A program made the position numbers and the translations under genes. This document shows positions 1-5,261 of a stretch of 7,541 nt of DNA, in pieces; within the stretch, counting starts at the first letter, position 1; each line of letters begins with the position of its first letter. This DNA is from Oscillibacter sp. (GTDB lineage: Bacteria; Bacillota; Clostridia; Oscillospirales; Oscillospiraceae): contig JAFSOM010000522.1 of NCBI GenBank assembly GCA_017447005.1, positions 1 through 7,541 on the forward strand. The letters run 5' to 3'. The notes beneath the pieces are model-generated. The model was not told the origin of the DNA. It did not search any database and was given only the letters and a program-made list of their open reading frames with translations.

Positions 1-1352
1 ACCTTGCTGATTTCGGCGGACTTGGCCTCAATGTCCCTCATCGCCGTCATCAGGTCGGCCATATAGGTAGAGCAGACGGTAATCTGTTCATGAGACTGCA
101 TGGTGTCGTCTTTGGCGTCCTTGGCGTGTACGGCGGTCTCTTCCACGGCGCGGGAGATTTCGCTGATAGAGTTCGCCAGTTCTTCCACGGAAGCGGCCTG
201 TTGCGTGGCGCCCTGCGCAAGGGCCTGCGCGCTGGAGGAAATTTGTTCGCCGCCGGAGTTCACCTGTTCGGCGGACATGTCAATCCTTGCCATGGTGTCG
301 CTCAGGGCGGTGGAAAGGTCGGTTGTGGCGTCGGAAATGCGGGAGAAGGCGCCGACGTACATGGAAATATCGCGGGAGCGGACGTTCAGGTTGCCTTGAC
401 CCATTTCGGAGAGCTGATATTCGATGTCCTCAATAATATTCTTGAAGGTCGTGGAAAGGGCGGTCATGGCGTCGGAAATGCGGGAGAAAGAGCCGACGTA
501 CATGGAGACATTGCGGGAGCGGACGTTCAGGTTTCCTTGCCCCATTTCGGAGAGCTGATATTCGATGTCTTCGATAATGTCCTTGACGGTCTGCGTCATA
601 CTGCGCATATTGTCGGCGAGCTGACCGAGGTCGTCCCGGGACTCATAATCAATATGGGAAGTGAAGTCGCCGTGAGAGACGGCAAGGGTGACTTCCTTCA
701 TTTCGCTTGCGGGGCCGGTAATGCCTTTGGAGAGAGTGATAGCGAGGACGATGGCAAGCCCGGCGGAGACGACGAACAGAACCACCACGATGACATAGGC
801 GGTTGAGGCCAGACGATTTGCGGCGTCCACTTTTTCCTGCGCGGCGCGGTCGGCCTCCAGTCCCATGGAATCGAACATATCCCGCATAGTGTCGGAGAGA
901 GGCAGATAGTTATCCCGCATGTAGGCGTAGCTCTGCGCCGCGTCGCCCTGCGCGGCGTAGAGATAGAGCTGTTCAATCATGGGACTGGCGGCGCTGGCGT
1001 AAGTGTTCAGGGCCTTGATGTTGGACTTGTCGCCCATATAGGTATCTTCAAGGTCGCCGATGGACTCGTTCAGGGTTTCAAACTCAGTACGGGCCTTCGT
1101 GACATAGGAACTGGTCTTGGTCTCATCCGTGTCGAGGGCGGCTTGGAGCAAATCGCCGCGCAGAGCGGCAAGGGAGCGCTTGCCCTTCCACGCGTTCTGG
1201 ACGGTCAGGTAGGAGGTGGCGGAGAACTCCTGTAGGGCGTCGCCTACCTTGGAGAGCATCCCCAGCGAGACAAATACGGGAATCGCAAGGAATGCCGTCA
1301 CCACCATGTAGGACAGAATCATGCGCCGGCTGATTTTCATGTTTTTTAACAT
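1..1352 (-). CDS. Methyl-accepting chemotaxis protein, N-terminal 450 residues (3' end outside window)
   Basis: Transmembrane chemoreceptor that would pass ligand signals to CheA/CheW at the cell membrane. I read an open frame of 450 codons from ATG 1352 to the left edge. An AAAGGAGA ribosome site lies about 8 nt upstream of the ATG. Domain order: TM1 about residues 11-32; an extracytoplasmic helical region of about 150 residues, resembling a four-helix-bundle sensor; TM2 about 185-207; a HAMP domain about 208-258; two near-identical 47-residue HAMP-like units (259-305 and 306-352); then the start of the coiled-coil signalling domain, with the typical stretches SAQALAQGATQQAASVEELA and ISEISRAVEETA. 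The conserved signalling tip and the methylation sites beyond it lie outside the window, so CheA coupling cannot be checked. It has its own promoter and is separated from spoIVA by a terminator. The family is certain; the ligand is unknown. Confidence 0.95.
   Translation of the reverse strand, partial: MLKNMKISRRMILSYMVVTAFLAIPVFVSLGMLSKVGDALQEFSATSYLTVQNAWKGKRSLAALRGDLLQAALDTDETKTSSYVTKARTEFETLNESIGDLEDTYMGDKSNIKALNTYASAASPMIEQLYLYAAQGDAAQSYAYMRDNYLPLSDTMRDMFDSMGLEADRAAQEKVDAANRLASTAYVIVVVLFVVSAGLAIVLAITLSKGITGPASEMKEVTLAVSHGDFTSHIDYESRDDLGQLADNMRSMTQTVKDIIEDIEYQLSEMGQGNLNVRSRNVSMYVGSFSRISDAMTALSTTFKNIIEDIEYQLSEMGQGNLNVRSRDISMYVGAFSRISDATTDLSTALSDTMARIDMSAEQVNSGGEQISSSAQALAQGATQQAASVEELANSISEISRAVEETAVHAKDAKDDTMQSHEQITVCSTYMADLMTAMRDIEAKSAEISK
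297..578 (-). repeat. 141-bp tandem duplication inside the chemoreceptor gene (two HAMP-like units)
   Basis: Two adjacent 141-bp in-frame units, 578-438 and 437-297. Each encodes a 47-residue module beginning IIEDIEYQLSEMGQGNLNVR. By hand comparison, the first 42 codons differ at 12 of 126 bases and 5 of 42 residues; the last five codons have diverged. The motif (L..M..GN..V, then YVG.FSRI) resembles divergent HAMP units that follow a canonical HAMP domain in some clostridial chemoreceptors. Confidence 0.9.
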
Positions 1353-1427
1353 TTTCGTGTTCTCCTTTGACAACGGACTTTCCGCCTGTCGTATACGTCT
1401 CCGCGGAATGGGGACGCCGGCGCTGTT

Positions 1428-1450
1428 TTGAGCAATTATTCTGCGCTCAA
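1428..1450 (-). promoter_or_regulatory. Inverted repeat just downstream of the chemoreceptor promoter
   Basis: Perfect 6-bp arms TTGAGC and GCTCAA separated by 11 bp. On the minus strand it begins about 12 bp after the -10 box, so it would fall at the very 5' end of the transcript. It could be an operator or a 5' stabilising hairpin. It is short enough to be chance. Confidence 0.35.
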
Positions 1451-1461
1451 TCGCCTTTTTC

Positions 1462-1490
1462 ATCGTACCATAAATTTACTCCCATGTCAA
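1462..1490 (-). promoter_or_regulatory. Sigma-A-type promoter of the chemoreceptor gene
   Basis: On the minus strand, -35 TTGACA (1490-1485), a 17-bp spacer and -10 TACGAT (1467-1462). This is a perfect -35 and a 5/6 -10 at ideal spacing. Transcription should start near 1455, giving a leader of about 100 nt before ATG 1352. I see no sigma-D (flagellar) style TAAA/GCCGATAT pair here, which many chemotaxis genes use. Confidence 0.75.
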
Positions 1491-1543
1491 TCTGTTCCTG
1501 TCGAATTTGCGGGGAATTTCCCGAAAATAGGAAGGCCAAGGCG

Positions 1544-1578
1544 GACGCGAACCGCAAGAAACTGACGCGAACCGCAAG
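1544..1578. repeat. 15-bp direct repeat next to the spoIVA terminator
   Basis: GACGCGAACCGCAAG occurs at 1544-1558 and again at 1564-1578, a period of 20 bp. The second copy forms part of the spoIVA terminator stem and loop. It is probably a small local duplication; no function is evident. Confidence 0.8.
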
Positions 1579-1584
1579 CGTCAG
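1556..1584 (-). terminator. Hairpin terminator after spoIVA
   Basis: On the minus strand, CTGACGC (1584-1578), a 9-nt loop, GCGTCAG (1568-1562), then TTTCTT. The 7-bp stem overlaps the spoIVA stop codon (TGA, 1583-1581). The T-run is interrupted by one C, so this may be a leaky terminator. It separates the spore operon from the chemoreceptor promoter. Confidence 0.5.
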
Positions 1585-3056
1585 AGGATAATGCAAATCA
1601 GGCCGCCGCTTCCCTCGTTGATGATACGCGTCAAAGTCTCCTGTAATTTCTTCTGGGCGTCCTCGGGCATACGGCGTAATTTCGCCTGCAAATCGTCGTT
1701 GACAAGCTCATGAAAACTCCGTCCGAAAATGTTCGTCTCCCAAATTTTATTGGTGTCGCCCTCAAATTCCTGCAACAGATAGTTGACCATATCCTCGGAC
1801 TGCTTCTCGTTGCCCACAATCGGCGATACCGCCGCCTGTATGTCGGCGCGTATCATGTGAATCGACGGCGCGCTGGCGCGTAACCGGACGCCGTAACGCC
1901 CGCCCTGCTTCATAATCTCCGGCTCCTCTAGCTTCAACTCCGACATGTCCGGCACGACGATTCCGTAACCCTTCTCCTGCACGTCCCGCAAGGCGTTCGC
2001 CACGCGTCCGTAGGCCTCGTTTACGTCGGCGAGACGCGTCAAAAGGCTCATCAGGTCTCCGTCGTCGGCGACGGGGAAACCGGAACGCTCCGATAACGTC
2101 TGATAGAACAGCGTGCGCGGAAGGGAGAGTTTCGCCACGGCGACGCCCGTGCCCAAGTCCATGGACACCACGGACGCGCTCTCGATACGCTCTCCCTCTC
2201 CAAGCAAGGAAATTACGTCGTTGACCTCCCGGATGTGGCGTAACGACGCGGAACGCTCCCGGATAGCCTCGTATAAGTCGGCGCGTATGGGATGTTCCAT
2301 AGGAAGCGCGTCCACCCATGCCGGAAGGAAAAGCCGTAACTCCTGCATGGGAAATTCGTACAGGACGCCGCGCAAAATATCCGCTGTGGCCTCTTCGCTC
2401 AGTTCCAGACAGTTCACGGGCGTACAGTTGACCTCATGCCGCCGCGCAATGTCCGCCGCGATTGCCCGCGCCCGGGGGCTGTCCGGCTCCGACGAGTTCA
2501 GCAGTACGATAAACGGCTTGCCCAGTTCCTGCAACTCCTCGATGACCCTGTCCTCCGCCGCCTGATAGTCCTCCCGGGGAATCTCGGAAATGGTGCCGTC
2601 CGTCGTGATGACGATTCCGATAGTGGAATGTTCCGCGATAACCTTTCGCGTCCCGGCCTCGGCGGCCTCGGTCATGGGGATTTCGTGGTCAAACCACGGC
2701 GTCGTGACCATGCGCGGCATATCGTCCTCGTACTGCCCGATAGCGCCGCGTACCATGTACCCCACGCAATCAATGAGGCGTACGGAGAACGACGCGCCGC
2801 CTTCTAATTGAATCTGCGCGGCCTCCTCGGGCACGAACTTCGGCTCGGCGGTCATGATGGTACGTCCGGAACCGCTCTGCGGGAGTTCGTCCCGCGCTCG
2901 CTCCTTGCGGTACACGTTCTCGATATTCGGTATCACCTGCGTTTCCATGAACCGCTTGATGAACGTTGATTTCCCCGTCCGCACGGGACCCACGACGCCG
3001 ATATAAATATCTCCCGCCGTGCGCGTGGCGATATTCTGATAGATGGTGTGATTCAT
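1581..3056 (-). CDS. spoIVA: Stage IV sporulation protein A, coat morphogenetic ATPase
   Basis: SpoIVA hydrolyses ATP and polymerises on the outer forespore membrane to form the base of the spore coat. The product is 491 residues; the Bacillus subtilis protein is 492, and the two align end to end by eye. The P-loop is GPVRTGKS at residues 23-30. The conserved block TIMTAEPKFVP lies at 66-76, a Walker-B-like RLIDCVGY at 93-100, HSTIGIVITTDGTI at 143-156 and LLNSSEP at 185-191. The C-terminal block contains EPEIMKQGGRYGVRL, APSIHMI and the terminal INEGSGGLICIIL, which in B. subtilis is the part that contacts SpoVM. GGAGG lies 4 nt before ATG 3056, a rather tight spacing. It follows sipL by 37 bp and is the last gene of the unit. 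No damaged motif was found. Confidence 0.98.
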   Translation of the reverse strand: MNHTIYQNIATRTAGDIYIGVVGPVRTGKSTFIKRFMETQVIPNIENVYRKERARDELPQSGSGRTIMTAEPKFVPEEAAQIQLEGGASFSVRLIDCVGYMVRGAIGQYEDDMPRMVTTPWFDHEIPMTEAAEAGTRKVIAEHSTIGIVITTDGTISEIPREDYQAAEDRVIEELQELGKPFIVLLNSSEPDSPRARAIAADIARRHEVNCTPVNCLELSEEATADILRGVLYEFPMQELRLFLPAWVDALPMEHPIRADLYEAIRERSASLRHIREVNDVISLLGEGERIESASVVSMDLGTGVAVAKLSLPRTLFYQTLSERSGFPVADDGDLMSLLTRLADVNEAYGRVANALRDVQEKGYGIVVPDMSELKLEEPEIMKQGGRYGVRLRASAPSIHMIRADIQAAVSPIVGNEKQSEDMVNYLLQEFEGDTNKIWETNIFGRSFHELVNDDLQAKLRRMPEDAQKKLQETLTRIINEGSGGLICIIL

Positions 3057-3093
3057 ACGTCCTCCCTTTCCGGAACGTTGACGCCTGTCCGCC

Positions 3094-4632
3094 TCAACCG
3101 CGCTGACGCGGAATCAAAATCAGGGCGTCGCGGGACAATTCGGCCTCGTCCGTGAGCTGATTGGCGTCGAGAATCGCCGCGACCGTACTGTTACACGCCT
3201 TCGCCATATCCCACGCGGATTCGTCCGGCCCCATACGGCGTAAGACTAAGGACGGGGCGTCGGCGGCGTCTTTGGGCGCGTCGGTATCGAGTTCCGCCGC
3301 CGTGACGCTCAATGTACGCGCAAACTTGACCGCTTCCATGCGGAAGTCCAGCGCGAAACGCACGTCAATGCCGCGTTCGCTGACGCTCCCTCTCGGCTCC
3401 TCCGATACCTCCGCCCGCGCCGTGATTTGATACCCGTCGGGGCAATCGGCGTCGGCGCGGACTTCTATCCGGCGTTCGGCGACAAGCGTCACGCCGCCTT
3501 CGTCCGCGTAGAGTACGCGTATCGTCACGGGAACGCGCAATACGCCGCGCCCGTCCTCCGCGCTGACCGTCACCGGGCCGCACAGGACGCGCAACGATAA
3601 AATCTCATCCGCCGCCATGCCCGTTTCCAACACTTCCCGCACGGACTGGCGGCATGTCTGCCGCGTCCATGCCTCTATCAGCGTCAGCGGCGCGGCGTCG
3701 TAACGCGTCTCGAACGCCGTGGAATAGAGGTCGCGCAAGAGGTCAATTTCCATCTCCCGCCGCACAATAGCAAGCGCTTCCAGATACAGCGTGACGGCGA
3801 TTTCGCGTCCGTCGGGGTCGGCGCCGTCCAACTGGATGTCCGAACCGCTCAACGTCACGCGCACGGATACGGGGGAATCCTCCGGCGCGTCGTCCACGTC
3901 CAGAATCTGCGAAAAGGGCAGTTCCGCCGTCTGCGACGCGCATTGATTTTCGTCGGTCAGGTAGAGCGTGGACACCGTAAAGACGCCTTTGACAATCAGC
4001 TTGTTTCCGATGAGTTTGGTTTCGGTCACGTCCGGCGACACGTCCGCGGCGAGCAGTTCCACGGCCCCCGGGCGTCCCGACGGCAACGCGAACGTGTCCG
4101 AAAACTGAAACTCCCGCCGGATAAATTGCGTCAGCAGTACGATTTTCTGACGCTCCCGCCGCTTTTCGATACGCCGTCCCTCCGGCGTGATAACGTCCGT
4201 CGTCAGGCGTAACGCCGCCTTGCGGTAGCCCGTCAGACGCGTGGCGAGGCGGCAACGCGTCAGCACTTTGCGCGGGTTGAGCATACGCGCTTCCAGCAGT
4301 TCCGCGACCGTCTCCGCCGACACTTCCGCGCAGTCCGACAGGGCGCGGTTGTCGCTCTCCGCCGTGAACGGCAACGAAAGTTCCAGCGTCCGTACGCCGC
4401 TTTCGCCGTCCGGCGTGTAAAGGATGTTCACTTGTACGCTACCCGTCACTTCCGCCCGGCCTTCCCGTAACTCCTGACCGTGCAGATACACCGTCCCTTC
4501 CGTTGCGATAACCCGCGCCATGTCCGGACAGTAGTCCGGCACAATCGTTTCCGCGCTCTCCTCCTGCGTCAGCGTGATGTCGCCGACGCTCTCGTAGGTC
4601 TCCGCGCCGATGGTTTGCAGTTCCAATTCCAT
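3094..4632 (-). CDS. sipL: SipL-type SpoIVA-interacting protein (DUF3794 repeats plus C-terminal LysM)
   Basis: In Clostridioides difficile, SipL is the functional counterpart of SpoVID: it binds SpoIVA through its LysM domain and is needed to keep the coat on the forespore. This 512-residue product has the same plan. Three beta-rich DUF3794-like segments can be seen: about 28-89 (with VPDYCPDMARVIATEG, the family signature), about 197-249 (KLIGNKLIVKGVFTVSTLYL) and about 344-400. A LysM domain follows at about 465-508, recognisable from ESAWDMAKACNSTVAAILDA and the closing ALILIPRQ. No signal peptide or membrane segment is present, as expected for a mother-cell protein. AAAGGAGG lies 10 nt before ATG 4632, directly after an intercistronic hairpin. 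Its position between spoVM and spoIVA supports the assignment over the many other DUF3794/LysM proteins of Clostridia. Confidence 0.9.
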   Translation of the reverse strand: MELELQTIGAETYESVGDITLTQEESAETIVPDYCPDMARVIATEGTVYLHGQELREGRAEVTGSVQVNILYTPDGESGVRTLELSLPFTAESDNRALSDCAEVSAETVAELLEARMLNPRKVLTRCRLATRLTGYRKAALRLTTDVITPEGRRIEKRRERQKIVLLTQFIRREFQFSDTFALPSGRPGAVELLAADVSPDVTETKLIGNKLIVKGVFTVSTLYLTDENQCASQTAELPFSQILDVDDAPEDSPVSVRVTLSGSDIQLDGADPDGREIAVTLYLEALAIVRREMEIDLLRDLYSTAFETRYDAAPLTLIEAWTRQTCRQSVREVLETGMAADEILSLRVLCGPVTVSAEDGRGVLRVPVTIRVLYADEGGVTLVAERRIEVRADADCPDGYQITARAEVSEEPRGSVSERGIDVRFALDFRMEAVKFARTLSVTAAELDTDAPKDAADAPSLVLRRMGPDESAWDMAKACNSTVAAILDANQLTDEAELSRDALILIPRQRG

Positions 4633-4649
4633 ATGAGGCGTTCCTCCTT

Positions 4650-4689
4650 TTCCCGGCGGTTCCTGTCCTATCCTATGAGCCGCCGGGAA
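4650..4689 (-). promoter_or_regulatory. Intercistronic hairpin between spoVM and sipL
   Basis: Ten-bp arms TTCCCGGCGG (4689-4680) and CCGCCGGGAA (4659-4650) with a 20-nt loop. The 3' arm touches the sipL ribosome site at its first base. No T-run follows, so it is not an intrinsic terminator. A role in mRNA processing or stability, or in setting the SpoVM to SipL ratio, is plausible. Confidence 0.6.
4660..4670 (-). promoter_or_regulatory. SpoIIID-like site in the spoVM-sipL spacer
   Basis: TAGGACAGGAA on the minus strand fits the Bacillus SpoIIID consensus WWGGACARNNN. It lies in the loop of the intercistronic hairpin. The match is short and could be chance. Confidence 0.25.
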
Positions 4690-4692
4690 TCG

Positions 4693-4779
4693 TTATGCCT
4701 CCTTCGGCTTCTTCATCCCGAACAGCCGCCGCAAAATTCCATGTAACCCCTTCGGCGCCTTCCATACCACAATGTTCAT
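4693..4779 (-). CDS. spoVM: SpoVM, amphipathic membrane-binding sporulation micropeptide (28 aa)
   Basis: SpoVM is a micropeptide that lies in the outer forespore membrane and anchors SpoIVA there; in B. subtilis it is 26 residues and recognises convex membrane. This ORF encodes 28 residues: MNIVVWKAPK, GLHGILRRLF, GMKKPKEA. Without gaps it shares M1, K7, P9, K10, L12, G14, I15, R17 and G21 with the B. subtilis peptide as I recall it. Pro9, the helix-breaking residue needed for localisation, is at the same position. The remainder is a short basic amphipathic helix with a charged tail. AAAGGAG lies 9 nt before ATG 4779, an ideal site. The stop is TAA, 60 bp before sipL. It is too short for most gene callers. 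The assignment rests on motif, length and neighbours together. Confidence 0.9.
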   Translation of the reverse strand: MNIVVWKAPKGLHGILRRLFGMKKPKEA

Positions 4780-4800
4780 TTTCACGCGCTCCTTTCCAAA

Positions 4801-4811
4801 ATCCTGTCCTT
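4801..4811 (-). promoter_or_regulatory. SpoIIID-like site in the spoVM leader
   Basis: AAGGACAGGAT on the minus strand fits WWGGACARNNN. It lies 22 bp upstream of the spoVM start codon. It shares the 8-mer GGACAGGA with the site in the spoVM-sipL spacer. SpoIIID acts in the mother cell on many sigma-E genes in Bacillus. Confidence 0.3.
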
Positions 4812-4826
4812 CACGTTTCCGGATTA

Positions 4827-4917
4827 TTTCAGCGTCCCCGAATTTCTCCGGCGTCTCCCGGGCGTTTCAGCGTCCCCGAATTTCTCCGGCGTCTCCCGGG
4901 CGTCTCAGCGGCCCCGA
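4827..4917. repeat. Perfect 38-bp tandem repeat, 2.4 copies, between the small membrane protein gene and spoVM
   Basis: Copies at 4827-4864 and 4865-4902 are identical over all 38 bases. A third, partial copy at 4903-4917 matches 13 of 15. The unit begins TTTCAGCGTCCCCGAATTTC on the plus strand and is GC-rich in its second half. The copies abut with no spacer between them. On the minus strand each unit contains GCTGA, and the partial copy supplies the TGA stop codon of the upstream gene. The period is not a multiple of three, and I see no coding use of the repeat. Confidence 0.95.
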
Positions 4918-5060
4918 CAGCAGACGCAACCGCACGCAATCAGCAGAAACGCCGTCAAGAACAGCAGTAGCCCTACCGGAAATATCGCGGCTATGAGGAT
5001 TCCCGCGCCTAACGCCGCCGCGCAGATTCCCAGTAAGACAACCCCGCTTTTTCCGCACAT
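4905..5060 (-). CDS. Small hydrophobic Cys-rich membrane protein, first gene of the spoVM-sipL-spoIVA unit (51 aa)
   Basis: I do not recognise the family. The 51-residue product starts MCGKSGVVLLGIC and is almost wholly hydrophobic. Residues 6-27 and 29-44 could form two membrane helices hinged at Pro28, or one long helix. It ends in a Cys cluster CGCVCC (43-48) followed by RGR. AGGAGG lies 8 nt before ATG 5060, a strong site. The frame is open to TGA at 4905, which lies within a partial unit of the tandem repeat, and the start of spoVM follows 125 bp later. Position suggests expression with the coat-basement genes in the mother cell and perhaps a role at the forespore membrane; that is inference. 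The ribosome site, the coherent membrane pattern and the placement make a real gene likely. A longer minus-strand frame over the same bases gives only Arg-rich low-complexity sequence. Confidence 0.75.
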   Translation of the reverse strand: MCGKSGVVLLGICAAALGAGILIAAIFPVGLLLFLTAFLLIACGCVCCRGR

Positions 5061-5098
5061 CCTCCGCGCCTCCTCTCCGCGCCGTGTCCGGCTGTCTT

Positions 5099-5106
5099 AG
5101 TATATC
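5099..5106 (-). promoter_or_regulatory. Candidate mother-cell sigma factor -10 element for the spore operon
   Basis: GATATACT on the minus strand fits 7 of 8 positions of the sigma-E -10 consensus CATAyAnT. With the next A (GATATACTA) it also fits the sigma-K form CATAnnnTA at all but the first base. A start near 5092 would give a leader of about 32 nt to ATG 5060. No convincing sigma-E -35 (ATA-type) sits 14-15 bp upstream; an AC at the sigma-K distance is weak evidence. Sigma-E would suit the genes, since spoVM and spoIVA are sigma-E genes in Bacillus. Confidence 0.35.
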
Positions 5107-5129
5107 CGTCCGGGCTTGTACGGGTTCCA

Positions 5130-5223
5130 AAAAACGCGGGAATGCGGCGGCCCGAAAAACGCGGACGCTGTTTCGCATGATATGACGGCGAAAAATGCGG
5201 TTGCTATTTTCGGGGAAATGCGT
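5130..5223. repeat. Short direct repeats AAAAAYGCGG in the divergent intergenic region
   Basis: AAAAACGCGG at 5130-5139 and 5155-5164, AAAAATGCGG at 5191-5200, and a weaker GGAAATGCGT at 5214-5223. They lie between the spore operon and the divergent phosphatase gene, the last inside the phosphatase promoter spacer. They could be binding sites for one regulator or incidental A-tract/GC alternation. Confidence 0.45.
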
Positions 5224-5229
5224 TACACT
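5201..5229 (+). promoter_or_regulatory. Probable sigma-A promoter of the histidine phosphatase gene
   Basis: TTGCTA (5201-5206), a 17-bp spacer and TACACT (5224-5229), each matching four of six consensus bases at ideal spacing. The start would be near 5236, about 26 nt before the GTG codon. Confidence 0.5.
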
Positions 5230-5261
5230 GTGGGGAAACTGACGAAAGGCGGGGATTGACT

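Noticed and set aside
90..806. 238-residue plus-strand frame, Gly/His-rich, with internal repeats
   Set aside because: It is antisense to the chemoreceptor gene, and its repeats mirror the duplicated HAMP-like module. The chemoreceptor frame reads cleanly through the region and matches a known family.
1367..1591. 74-residue plus-strand frame between the chemoreceptor and spoIVA
   Set aside because: It runs antisense through the chemoreceptor promoter and the spoIVA terminator, has no family match, and its end is made of the 15-bp direct repeat.
2113..2811. Plus-strand frames opposite spoIVA
   Set aside because: They are shadows of the conserved spoIVA reading frame caused by GC-rich codon use; no ribosome site or family likeness.
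3743..4255. 170-residue minus-strand frame inside sipL
   Set aside because: Arg/Gly-rich out-of-frame shadow of sipL with no recognisable domain.
4650..4689. Intercistronic hairpin as an intrinsic terminator of spoVM
   Set aside because: The stem is followed by AAGGAGG, the sipL ribosome site, not by a T-run.
4827..4917. Possible CRISPR array from the 38-bp repeat
   Set aside because: The copies abut with no spacers, there are only about 2.4 of them, and no cas gene is nearby.
4695..4996. Plus-strand frames across the spoVM region and 38-bp repeat
   Set aside because: They are antisense to spoVM and its leader, are rich in Ser/Pro/Arg because of the repeat, and lack a good ribosome site.
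4867..5178. 103-residue minus-strand frame upstream of spoVM
   Set aside because: Arg/Gly-rich low-complexity product with no family likeness. It overlaps the 51-residue membrane protein in another frame, which has the better ribosome site and a coherent hydrophobic pattern.
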